DNA of 64,000 bases from Enterobacter cancerogenus (GTDB taxonomy: Bacteria > Pseudomonadota > Gammaproteobacteria > Enterobacterales > Enterobacteriaceae): the NCBI GenBank assembly GCA_000773965.1, contig JRUP01000012.1:53205-117204 (forward strand), read 5' to 3'. This document shows positions 29,617 through 40,948 of the stretch, one piece after another. The position numbers were made by a program, and so were the translations under genes. The notes under the pieces are model-generated. The model did no database searches, was not told the DNA's origin, and worked only from the letters and a program-made list of their open reading frames with translations. Positions within the stretch are counted from its first letter, which is position 1. Each line of letters opens with the position of its first letter.

Positions 29617-29883
29617 ATGGATCGCTCAACCTATCCTTTGTTGTCTGAAAAAGAATTTGTTGAGATTGCCAGTAGGATACTGGCCGGGGAATATAATAAT
29701 TCAAAGGGATTTTATAATGATCTTGCGGATTTCCTCCGAACAGGAGGAGATACCGCTGAGACAATGAAATATTTACGCGCCAGGGGCATCTCTTTAAATT
29801 CAGAACATCATTTAATTGAATGCATCTTTACGTGGCAAACTCTGAAAGGCATTTCAGGGCTGCGCCAGGACACGCTGCATTGA
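29617..29883 (+). CDS. Hypothetical protein of 88 residues
   Basis: I do not recognise this protein. It starts MDRSTYPLLSEKEF, is predicted mostly helical from its sequence, is acidic at the N-terminus and has no membrane segment or signal peptide. A CAGGGA ribosome site lies 7 nt before the ATG, and a possible TATAAC -10 box lies about 50 bp upstream. It sits 75 bp before the truncated flippase gene in an AT-rich stretch and may have arrived with it. A real gene is likely but not certain. Confidence 0.5.
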   Translation: MDRSTYPLLSEKEFVEIASRILAGEYNNSKGFYNDLADFLRTGGDTAETMKYLRARGISLNSEHHLIECIFTWQTLKGISGLRQDTLH

Positions 29884-29957
29884 TGTAATCTGTACTCTGG
29901 GCAGGCGCCCGGGTGAACCCTTAATTGCATTGGTACATGTACCATAACGAGCAGAAC

Positions 29958-30602
29958 ATGGCGATAAGAGAAAAAAGTTTGGCCAGCGCCAAATGGTCAA
30001 TTTTGTCATCCATAAAAATCGTCGGCATTGGTGTTTTACAACTTTCACTTCTGGCACAAATACTTCAGGCAAACGAGTTAGATTTACTCGCGATTGCCAT
30101 TGTGATGTTATTGATTATTGATACGCTTGCCGACCGTGGATTTGGCAATTCAGTTATCAGAAGTATAAACCTTAATAACAGCGAACTTTCCATTCTCTAC
30201 TGGGGAAATGTATTAAGTGGCATGATAATATTCGCCGTGCTGTTTATTGGTAGTGATTTATATAGCCGAATCATGAACCAACCGGAAATGGCGATTATGC
30301 TGGAAATGATTTCGGTGATTTTCATCATTATTCCACAAGGGCAACATTATCGCGCCATATTACAGCGTGAGAAACAATTCTCGCGTATCGCCTTCACAGA
30401 AACCTCATCGGTGCTGGTTGGCCTGGGTGTCACACTGTTTACCGTATGGCTGACCCCTTCAGTGTTGTGCGCTATATGGGGCTACCTGGCCATGGTATCC
30501 ATCAGAATGCTGGTCTACTGCTACTACGGTCGTTCCTGGTTCCAACCAGAATACCGTTTTAGCCTGAAAAGTTTCGCTAACGTGCGAGCAAGAAACGGAT
30601 AA
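29958..30602 (+). pseudogene. Truncated WzxC-like polysaccharide flippase (N-terminal half only)
   Basis: The 214 residues align by eye with the first 210 or so of the roughly 490-residue colanic acid flippase WzxC. Matches include MAIREKSLASAKWS, TLADRGFGNSVI, LSILYWGNVLSG, IIPQGQHYRAILQ and a final FSLKSF. The match then stops, and after VRARNG comes a TAA. None of the downstream frames I read restores the flippase, so this is a deletion remnant rather than a simple frameshift. It retains about six of the expected 12-14 membrane helices and is unlikely to flip lipid-linked sugars alone. A strong terminator follows 50 bp later. Confidence 0.75.
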
Positions 30603-30651
30603 TAAAAACAAGTCTGTATGGTGGGCTCTGGGCATCTGAGAAGATGCGTTC

Positions 30652-30687
30652 GCGTGCTGGTCGCCAGCACGCTTTTTTCTTTTTTTG
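30652..30687 (+). terminator. Strong rho-independent terminator
   Basis: A 9-bp perfect stem GCGTGCTGG/CCAGCACGC with a TCG loop is followed by T6CT7. It lies 50 bp after the flippase remnant and probably marks the end of the original flippase operon. Confidence 0.92.
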
Positions 30688-30925
30688 ATACGGTTAACAT
30701 CTCTTCTTCACCCGTCCTCTTACCCCTCGGACCTGCACGATCACACGGATCACATCATATTTTTTTATGCGAAAACGTAACGCACTCCTAATTTATCAAG
30801 CGGGTTAAGCCTGTTAGCATGAGCGGCATCAAAACAGCTAATCCGATGACGTCTGCTTTAGAAATACTCAGTGGTCGATAGCTGAGGAAATCTTTAGGCT
30901 GGCCGCCGATCTTATGGAGTGCTCT
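30688..30925 (+). promoter_or_regulatory. Upstream region of yicG
   Basis: This 238-bp non-coding stretch follows the terminator; together they form the 323-bp gap before yicG. It is AT-rich at first. A CTCAG...CTGAG stem lies near 30868-30885 and GGAG at 30916-30919 is the yicG ribosome site. No consensus promoter stood out. Confidence 0.4.
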
Positions 30926-33312
<2,387 letters not shown>

Positions 33313-33316
33313 TTAA

Positions 33317-34087
<771 letters not shown>

Positions 34088-34144
34088 AGTCACTTTCAGT
34101 ATTATGCCCAGTCATTTCTTCATCATCTGTGGAGTAGCACACCT

Positions 34145-34420
34145 ATGGCACGCGTAACCGTTCAGGACGCAGTAGAGAAAATTGGTAACCGTTTTGACCT
34201 GGTGTTGGTCGCTGCACGTCGTGCACGTCAGATGCAGGTAGGCGGTAAAGATCCGCTGGTTCCGGAAGAGAACGATAAAGCCACCGTTATCGCCCTGCGC
34301 GAAATCGAAGAAGGCCTGATCACCACCCAGATTCTGGATGTGCGTGATCGTCAGGAGCAGCAAGAGCAGGAAGCCGCTGAGTTACAAGCCGTTACCGCTA
34401 TCGCTGAAGGTCGTCGTTAA
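34145..34420 (+). CDS. rpoZ: RNA polymerase omega subunit
   Basis: Omega helps assemble RNA polymerase by holding the beta' subunit and forms one of the ppGpp-binding sites. It has 91 residues, as in E. coli. [19 protein letters not shown] and the VAARRARQM helix are conserved. It lies 57 bp after gmk and 20 bp before spoT. Confidence 0.97.
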   Translation: MARVTVQDAVEKIGNRFDLVLVAARRARQMQVGGKDPLVPEENDKATVIALREIEEGLITTQILDVRDRQEQQEQEAAELQAVTAIAEGRR

Positions 34421-34440
34421 CAGCACTTCGCAGGTCAACC

Positions 34441-36549
34441 TTGTATCTGTTTGAAAGCCTCAATCAACTGATTGAAAAATACTTGCCTGAGGAGCAAATC
34501 AAGCGCCTCAAGCAAGCTTATCTCGTCGCGCGTGATGCCCACGAGGGTCAGACACGCTCCAGCGGTGAACCTTACATCACCCATCCTGTTGCCGTTGCCT
34601 GCATTCTGGCCGAGATGAAACTCGACCATGAAACGCTGATGGCAGCGCTGCTGCATGACGTGATCGAAGATACACCCGCCACTTACCAGGATATGGAACA
34701 GCTGTTTGGCAAAAGCGTGGCCGAACTGGTGGAAGGCGTGTCGAAACTCGACAAGCTGAAGTTCCGCGACAAGAAAGAAGCGCAGGCTGAAAACTTCCGC
34801 AAAATGATCATGGCGATGGTGCAGGATATCCGCGTCATTCTGATCAAGCTGGCTGACCGCACGCACAACATGCGCACGCTCGGTGCGTTGCGACCGGATA
34901 AGAAACGTCGTATCGCACTGGAAACGCTGGAGATTTACAGTCCTCTGGCGCACCGACTTGGTATTCATCACCTGAAAACAGAGTTGGAAGAACTCGGCTT
35001 TGAAGCCCTCTATCCAAATCGTTTCCGCGTGATAAAAGAGGTGGTGAAAGCGGCACGCGGTAATCGTAAAGAGATGATTCAGAAGATCCTTTCTGAAATC
35101 GACGGGCGCTTACAGGAAGCAGGCATTCCCTGCCGTGTCAGTGGCCGCGAGAAGCATCTTTATTCGATCTACCGCAAAATGCACCTGAAAGAGCAGCGAT
35201 TCCACTCGATCATGGATATTTATGCCTTTCGCGTTATCGTGAAAGACCTGGATACCTGTTATCGCGTGCTCGGTCAGATGCACAGCCTGTACAAACCGCG
35301 TCCAGGACGCGTCAAAGATTACATCGCTATTCCCAAGGCCAACGGCTATCAATCACTGCATACATCAATGATTGGCCCGCACGGCGTGCCCGTTGAAGTG
35401 CAAATCCGTACCGAAGATATGGATCAGATGGCGGAGATGGGGGTAGCGGCACACTGGGCTTATAAAGAGGCCGGTGAAAGCGGCACGACCGCACAGATTC
35501 GCGCCCAGCGCTGGCTGCAAAGCCTGCTGGAGCTGCAACAAAGCGCTGGTAGCTCGTTTGAATTTATCGAGAGCGTGAAATCCGATCTCTTCCCGGATGA
35601 GATCTACGTCTTCACGCCGGAAGGACGCATCGTCGAACTGCCTGCTGGCGCCACGCCGGTAGATTTCGCTTACGCCGTGCACACCGATATTGGCCATGCC
35701 TGTGTGGGCGCCCGCGTCGATCGCCAGCCTTATCCACTGTCGCAATCGCTAACTAGCGGCCAAACCATTGAAATTATCACCGCGCCAGGTGCCCGTCCTA
35801 ACGCGGCGTGGCTTAACTTTGTGGTGAGTTCAAAAGCGCGCGCCAAGATTCGTCAGCTGCTGAAAAACCTGAAACGCGAAGACTCCGTTAACCTTGGCCG
35901 TCGCCTGTTGAGCCATGCGCTCGGCGGCAGCAAGAAGCTGGCAGAGATCCCGCCGGAAAATATTCAGCACGAGCTGGAGCGCATGAAGCTGACCAGCATT
36001 GACGATTTGCTGGCGGAAATCGGCCTCGGCAACGCCATGAGCGTGGTGGTGGCGAAAAACCTGCTGCAGTCTGGCGCTGAGCAACCGCAAAGCAACAGCA
36101 AACGCAAAAAGCTGCCGATTAAAGGTGCTGATGGCGTATTGATCACCTTTGCCAAGTGCTGTCGTCCGATTCCTGGCGATCCGATTGTCGCGCACGTCAG
36201 CCCGGGTAAAGGTCTGGTGGTGCATCACGAATCCTGTCGTAACATCCGTGGCTATCAGAAAGAGCCCGAGAAGTTCATGCCGGTTGAGTGGGACAAGGTT
36301 ATCGACCAGGAGTTTGTCGCGGAAATTAAGGTTGATATGTTCAACCATCAGGGCGCACTGGCGAACCTGACGGCAGCGATCAACACGGCGGGTTCCAACA
36401 TCCAAAGTCTTAACACGGAAGAGCGCGACGGCCGTGTTTACAGCGCCTTTATCCGCCTCACCGCGAACGATCGCGTCCATCTGGCTAACATTATGCGTAA
36501 AATCCGCGTAATGCCGGATGTGATTAAAGTTCACCGTAACCGTAATTAG
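34441..36549 (+). CDS. spoT: Bifunctional (p)ppGpp synthase/hydrolase SpoT
   Basis: SpoT degrades and weakly makes the alarmone (p)ppGpp in response to carbon, fatty-acid and iron stress. It has 702 residues, the same as E. coli. The HD hydrolase domain has H72/D73 in LLHDVIED. The synthetase domain follows (about 200-340), with PKANGYQSLHTS and EVQIRTEDMD. Then come TGS (from about 386, VFTPEGRIVELPAGATP), helical and zinc-finger-like regions (FAKCCRPIPGD) and a C-terminal ACT domain. The start codon is TTG, as in E. coli, with weak upstream signals that suggest coupling to rpoZ. Confidence 0.97.
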   Translation: MYLFESLNQLIEKYLPEEQIKRLKQAYLVARDAHEGQTRSSGEPYITHPVAVACILAEMKLDHETLMAALLHDVIEDTPATYQDMEQLFGKSVAELVEGVSKLDKLKFRDKKEAQAENFRKMIMAMVQDIRVILIKLADRTHNMRTLGALRPDKKRRIALETLEIYSPLAHRLGIHHLKTELEELGFEALYPNRFRVIKEVVKAARGNRKEMIQKILSEIDGRLQEAGIPCRVSGREKHLYSIYRKMHLKEQRFHSIMDIYAFRVIVKDLDTCYRVLGQMHSLYKPRPGRVKDYIAIPKANGYQSLHTSMIGPHGVPVEVQIRTEDMDQMAEMGVAAHWAYKEAGESGTTAQIRAQRWLQSLLELQQSAGSSFEFIESVKSDLFPDEIYVFTPEGRIVELPAGATPVDFAYAVHTDIGHACVGARVDRQPYPLSQSLTSGQTIEIITAPGARPNAAWLNFVVSSKARAKIRQLLKNLKREDSVNLGRRLLSHALGGSKKLAEIPPENIQHELERMKLTSIDDLLAEIGLGNAMSVVVAKNLLQSGAEQPQSNSKRKKLPIKGADGVLITFAKCCRPIPGDPIVAHVSPGKGLVVHHESCRNIRGYQKEPEKFMPVEWDKVIDQEFVAEIKVDMFNHQGALANLTAAINTAGSNIQSLNTEERDGRVYSAFIRLTANDRVHLANIMRKIRVMPDVIKVHRNRN

Positions 36550-36552
36550 TGC

Positions 36553-37248
36553 ATGAACGCTCAACGTTTTGCTCGTATCCAGGAAATGCTGGCCATGCGC
36601 CAGCACGACCTCACCGTCTGCATGGAGCAGGTCCATAAGCCGCATAATGTCTCGGCGGTGATTCGTACTGCTGACGCGGTCGGCATCCATGAAGTGCACG
36701 CCGTCTGGCCTAGCGTGCGCATGCGCACCATGGTGTCTGCTTCAGCGGGCAGCAACAGTTGGGTGAAAGTGCAGACGCATCGTCATATCGCAGAAGCCGT
36801 GCGTCACTTGAAAGATCAGGGGATGCAGGTGCTGGCGACCAATCTGTCGGCCAATGCAGTGGATTTTCGCGAGATCGATTACACCAAACCGACCTGCATT
36901 CTGATGGGGCAGGAAAAAACCGGCATCACCGCTGAAGCGCTGGCGCTCGCCGATCAAGACATCATTGTGCCGATGGTGGGCATGGTGCAGTCGCTCAACG
37001 TTTCCGTCGCCTCCGCGCTGATTCTGTATGAAGCGCAGCGTCAACGGCAGAACGCCGGCATGTACAAACGTCAGCACAGCTTGCTTGATGCCGATGAACA
37101 GCAGCGTTTGCTGTTTGAAGGCGGTTATCCGGTGCTTGCACGCGTGGCGAAGCAAAAAGGTCTGCCTTATCCGCATATCAACGCCCAGGGCGAGGTGGAA
37201 GCCGATGCCGACTGGTGGGCCACCATGCAATCCACAGGTAAAAAATGA
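36553..37248 (+). CDS. trmH: tRNA (guanosine(18)-2'-O)-methyltransferase
   Basis: TrmH (SpoU) methylates the ribose of G18 in tRNA D-loops. It is a SPOUT-class enzyme of 231 residues. Motif 1 (N32...R38 in HKPHNVSAVIRTADA), ILMGQEKTGI and the knot motif SLNVSVASALILYEA are present. It begins 3 bp after spoT and overlaps recG by 4 bp. Confidence 0.97.
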   Translation: MNAQRFARIQEMLAMRQHDLTVCMEQVHKPHNVSAVIRTADAVGIHEVHAVWPSVRMRTMVSASAGSNSWVKVQTHRHIAEAVRHLKDQGMQVLATNLSANAVDFREIDYTKPTCILMGQEKTGITAEALALADQDIIVPMVGMVQSLNVSVASALILYEAQRQRQNAGMYKRQHSLLDADEQQRLLFEGGYPVLARVAKQKGLPYPHINAQGEVEADADWWATMQSTGKK

Positions 37249-39323
37249 AAGGCCGTCTGCTGGATGCCATACCGCTCAGTACCCTGACCGGCGTCGGCGC
37301 CAGTCAGGCGGGAAAACTGGCTAAACTCAGCCTGTTCACTATTCAGGATTTGCTGCTGCATCTGCCGCTGCGCTACGAAGATCGCACCCAACTCTACAAG
37401 ATTAATGACCTGCTGCCGGGCGTCTGGTCTACGGTGGAAGGTGAAGTGCTGCACAGTGAGATCACCTTTGGCCGCCGCCGTATGCTGGTGTGCCAGATCA
37501 GTGATGGCAGCGGCGTGCTGACCATGCGCTTCTTCAATTTCAATGCCGGGATGAAAAACAGTCTGGCGCCAGGCCGCCGCGTCACCGCTTATGGCGAAAT
37601 TAAACGTGGTCAGCGCGGTGCTGAAATTATTCATCCCGAGTATCGCGTGCAGGGCGAACAGGGCGGCGTCGAGCTACAGGAAACCCTGACACCGGTCTAT
37701 CCCACCACTGAAGGCATTCGTCAGGCCACGCTGCGCAATCTCACCGATCAAGCGCTGACGTTGCTGGAAAGCTGCCCGATTGCCGAGTTGCTGCCGTCAG
37801 AACTGAGCGGTGGCTTGATGAGTTTGCCGGATGCCCTACGCACGCTGCATCGTCCGCCGCCCGATTTACGTCTGAGCGAGCTGGAAACCGGTCGCCATCC
37901 CGCACAAAAGCGCTTAATCCTTGAAGAACTGCTGGCGCACAACCTCAGCATGCTGGCGGTTCGCGCCGGCGCTCAACGTCATCATGCGTTACCGATGCCT
38001 GCTAAGCACAATCTGGTGGATCAATTACTGGCCGCGCTGCCCTTCTCACCCACCGGCGCGCAAAAACGCGTGGTTGAGGAGATCGAGCGCGATTTAGCCA
38101 ACGACTTCCCGATGATGCGTCTGGTGCAGGGCGATGTGGGATCGGGCAAAACGCTGGTCGCGGCGCTGGCGGCACTGAATGTCATTGCGCATGGCAAACA
38201 GGTGGCGCTGATGGCGCCGACCGAGCTGCTGGCCGAGCAGCATGCCAACAATTTCCGCCAGTGGTTTGCGCCGCTGGGCATTGAAGTGGGTTGGCTGGCT
38301 GGCAAGCAAAAAGGCAAAGCACGTGAAGCCCAGCAGGAAGCGATTGCCAGCGGACAGGTAGCGATGGTGGTCGGCACGCATGCGCTGTTCCAGGAGCAGG
38401 TCAAATTCAACGGCATGGCGCTGGTGATCATTGATGAGCAACATCGCTTCGGCGTGCATCAACGTCTTGCGCTATGGGAAAAAGGTGAAGAGCAGGGTTT
38501 CCATCCGCATCAGCTGATTATGACCGCCACGCCGATTCCGCGTACCCTGGCGATGACCGCCTATGCCGATCTCGACACCTCCACCATCGACGAATTACCG
38601 CCTGGCCGCACACCGGTCACCACGGTGGCCATTCCTGACAGCCGTCGTGGCGATATTATCGAGCGGGTGAAAAACGCCTGCCATGAAGGTCGCCAGGCTT
38701 ACTGGGTGTGTACGCTGATTGAAGAGTCGGACGTATTGGAAGCACAGGCGGCTGAAGCCACGTGGGAAGAGCTGAAAGTCGCGCTACCGGGCTTACAGGT
38801 TGGGCTGGTGCACGGCCGCATGAAGCCAGCGGAAAAACAGGCGGTCATGGCGGCCTTCAAAGCCAACGAGATTCAGTTGCTGGTCGCGACGACGGTGATT
38901 GAAGTCGGGGTAGACGTGCCCAACGCCAGCCTGATGATCATCGAAAACCCGGAACGTTTGGGCCTGGCTCAGCTGCATCAGCTGCGCGGCCGCGTAGGCC
39001 GTGGCGCAGTCGCCTCGCATTGCGTGCTGCTGTACAAAGCACCCCTCAGTAAAACCGCGCAGAAGCGTTTGCAGGTACTGCGTGACAGCAACGATGGCTT
39101 CGTCATCGCTCAGCACGACCTGGAAATTCGCGGTCCCGGTGAATTACTTGGTACGCGCCAGACCGGTAATGCGGAGTTTAAGGTTGCAGACTTACTGCGC
39201 GATCAGGGCATGATCCCGGAAGTGCAACGCGTGGCACGCCATATCCACCAGCACTATCCAGAACAGGCGCAGGCATTAATTGAACGCTGGCTGCCAGAGA
39301 CTGAGCGTTACAGTAACGCCTAA
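37245..39323 (+). CDS. recG: ATP-dependent DNA helicase RecG
   Basis: RecG remodels stalled forks, R-loops and recombination intermediates. It has 692 residues. An N-terminal wedge/OB domain is followed by superfamily 2 helicase motifs: Walker A GDVGSGKT at 296-303, DEQH in IIDEQHRFGVHQR, TATPIPRTLAMT, and the C-terminal GRVGRG and TRG-like motif LEIRGPGELLGTRQ. The ATG overlaps trmH. In E. coli gltS and xanP follow; here a MarR/reductase pair replaces gltS. Confidence 0.97.
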   Translation: MKGRLLDAIPLSTLTGVGASQAGKLAKLSLFTIQDLLLHLPLRYEDRTQLYKINDLLPGVWSTVEGEVLHSEITFGRRRMLVCQISDGSGVLTMRFFNFNAGMKNSLAPGRRVTAYGEIKRGQRGAEIIHPEYRVQGEQGGVELQETLTPVYPTTEGIRQATLRNLTDQALTLLESCPIAELLPSELSGGLMSLPDALRTLHRPPPDLRLSELETGRHPAQKRLILEELLAHNLSMLAVRAGAQRHHALPMPAKHNLVDQLLAALPFSPTGAQKRVVEEIERDLANDFPMMRLVQGDVGSGKTLVAALAALNVIAHGKQVALMAPTELLAEQHANNFRQWFAPLGIEVGWLAGKQKGKAREAQQEAIASGQVAMVVGTHALFQEQVKFNGMALVIIDEQHRFGVHQRLALWEKGEEQGFHPHQLIMTATPIPRTLAMTAYADLDTSTIDELPPGRTPVTTVAIPDSRRGDIIERVKNACHEGRQAYWVCTLIEESDVLEAQAAEATWEELKVALPGLQVGLVHGRMKPAEKQAVMAAFKANEIQLLVATTVIEVGVDVPNASLMIIENPERLGLAQLHQLRGRVGRGAVASHCVLLYKAPLSKTAQKRLQVLRDSNDGFVIAQHDLEIRGPGELLGTRQTGNAEFKVADLLRDQGMIPEVQRVARHIHQHYPEQAQALIERWLPETERYSNA

Positions 39324-39367
39324 AGGTGAGCATTTACGGCATGTTGGGTCATCAGCAGCCCCAATGC

Positions 39368-39850
39368 TCAACCCTGCTCTTTACGATCGATTGCCATAAA
39401 ATCCCCGACAAATTTTTGCAACAGACGCGCCAGCTCGGTGCGTTCGTTATCCTGCCAGTTCTCAAACAGATGCTGATAAATCTGTGCCCGTGCGGCATCG
39501 ATTTTATCGGTCATCGCTTTGCCAGTGGCGGTAATGACCGCTTCGTTTACGCGTTTGTCTTTGGCATTTTTCTGTCGTTGCGCTAACTCCAGCTCTTCCA
39601 GTTTCGCCACCTGACGGCTCACGGTGGTGTAATCGCGTCCGGCGCGCTCTGCCAGTTCCACCACGCCAATCGGCCCAAAGCGGCCAATCTGAATCAGCAA
39701 CGGAAATAGCGCACGATCGAGTTGAATATTGGACTCTTTTATTAGTAATTCATCACGTTGCGGGCGATTGAAGGTACCCACAATCATCAGCAGCGCATTA
39801 TGCAGATCGTCGAACTCTGTACTATTATGTGTATTTTGCACACTTTTCAT
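39368..39850 (-). CDS. MarR family transcriptional regulator
   Basis: The 160-residue protein has a winged helix-turn-helix (about 45-110): VELAERAGRDYTTVSRQVAKLEELEL holds the recognition helix, and RQKNAKDKRVNEAVITATG the wing with the family DxR signature. Flanking helices form the dimer. It is divergent from a medium-chain reductase gene, with two matching GTGT-N7-ACAC sites between and within their starts, so it most likely represses itself and that gene. The inducer is unknown. Confidence 0.88.
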   Translation of the reverse strand: MKSVQNTHNSTEFDDLHNALLMIVGTFNRPQRDELLIKESNIQLDRALFPLLIQIGRFGPIGVVELAERAGRDYTTVSRQVAKLEELELAQRQKNAKDKRVNEAVITATGKAMTDKIDAARAQIYQHLFENWQDNERTELARLLQKFVGDFMAIDRKEQG

Positions 39851-39893
39851 TGACGTTATCCCGAGGCAGAACTAATGTGTGCATATTACACAT
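39829..39893. promoter_or_regulatory. Two probable operators for the MarR-type regulator
   Basis: GTGT-N7-ACAC occurs at 39829-39843, inside the first codons of the regulator gene, and again as ATGTGT-N7-ACACAT at 39875-39893 in the divergent gap. The centres are 48 bp apart. Paired palindromes of this size between a marR gene and its divergent target are typical autoregulatory operators. Confidence 0.65.
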
Positions 39894-39920
39894 AGTTCCC
39901 GATTATCTGAAGGAGAAAGC

Positions 39921-40856
39921 ATGAAAGCAGCTATCGTTTCTGCAGCGGGCGAACAGCCGGTTTACGCTGATTTCCCTGAACCGCAAGCCGATGAACAACA
40001 TGTGATAGTTAGCGTTAAAGCGGCTGCCGTCAGTCAGCTGGCGAAAGCACGCGCGTCTGGCAAACACTACAGCGCCACCACGCATTACCCTTTTATCACC
40101 GGCATTGACGGCACCGGTACACTCAGCAACGGCGATCCGGTCTATTTTCTCGCCTTTGATGCGCCTTGGGGCAGCATGGCGGAAAGAACCCTGGTTCCAG
40201 CCACTGCCATTGTGCCTCTGCCCGCCTCACTCGATCCGGTGCTGGCTGCCGCCATCGCCAATCCGGGCATGTCCTCCTGGGCAGCATTGACACGTCGGGC
40301 GCAGTTGCAGCCAGGTGAAACGGTGCTGATCAATGGTGCCACCGGCACTTCAGGTGGATTAGCGGTACGCATTGCCCGCCATCTCGGCGCAGGCAAAATT
40401 ATCGCCACTGGTCGCAATCGTGAAGTACTGGATCAACTGCGTGCCCAGGGCGCGGACATCACCCTGACGCTGGATGAGTTGCCCGGCGCACTGCCCGCAC
40501 TGATGAAAGAAGGCATCGATATCGTGCTGGATTACCTGTGGGGCCAGAGCGCGCTCGATATCATGCAGGCGGCTGTCGCGGGTGGAGAGAAAGCGGTGCG
40601 CTTCGTGCAAATCGGCTCGCTGAGTGGCCAGGAGATCACTCTGCACAGCAAGCTGTTGCGCTCATCGGGTCTGACATTAATGGGCAGCGGTCTGGGTAGC
40701 GTATCCGATGCGGATCTGATCGCCTGCATCAGCGAAATGTTGAATGCCGCGGCGGAGAGTGATTTTTCGGTCGCTTTCCAGATGCGCCCGTTGCGTGAAG
40801 TGACTCAGGCATGGCAGGAAGATGATAGCCGCAGCCGTACCGTGTTTACGCTTTAA
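39921..40856 (+). CDS. Quinone oxidoreductase-like medium-chain reductase
   Basis: The 311-residue NAD(P)H-dependent protein has a GroES-like N-terminal domain with no zinc cysteines and a Rossmann domain containing NGATGTSGG (138-146). It is closest in style to zeta-crystallin/quinone reductases that reduce quinones or reactive enals. AAGGAG lies upstream of ATG 39921; the longer frame from 39879 crosses the operator and is unlikely. Control by the divergent MarR protein suggests a stress-inducible detoxifying role, which is inferred. Confidence 0.82.
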   Translation: MKAAIVSAAGEQPVYADFPEPQADEQHVIVSVKAAAVSQLAKARASGKHYSATTHYPFITGIDGTGTLSNGDPVYFLAFDAPWGSMAERTLVPATAIVPLPASLDPVLAAAIANPGMSSWAALTRRAQLQPGETVLINGATGTSGGLAVRIARHLGAGKIIATGRNREVLDQLRAQGADITLTLDELPGALPALMKEGIDIVLDYLWGQSALDIMQAAVAGGEKAVRFVQIGSLSGQEITLHSKLLRSSGLTLMGSGLGSVSDADLIACISEMLNAAAESDFSVAFQMRPLREVTQAWQEDDSRSRTVFTL

Positions 40857-40879
40857 ATCAATGCAAGTGAAAAGGGGCA

Positions 40880-40917
40880 TTGCAAACGATTGCTTTCACA
40901 CCGCAACCGTTTAAAAT
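40880..40917 (+). promoter_or_regulatory. Putative PurR operator and promoter of xanP
   Basis: TTGCAAACGATTGCTT at 40880-40895 matches the PurR consensus (ACGCAAACGTTTGCGT) at 12 of 16 positions, with an intact GCAAACG core. A possible promoter, TTGCTT (40890-40895) and TAAAAT (40912-40917) spaced by 16 bp, overlaps it, the right place for repression by PurR when hypoxanthine or guanine is plentiful. Confidence 0.65.
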
Positions 40918-40948
40918 CGCCCCTTTGTTGTCATTGAGAACGCGCACC

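Noticed and set aside
35830-36699. 289-codon minus-strand frame over spoT and trmH
   Set aside because: Antisense to two well-conserved genes across their boundary; a codon-bias artefact.
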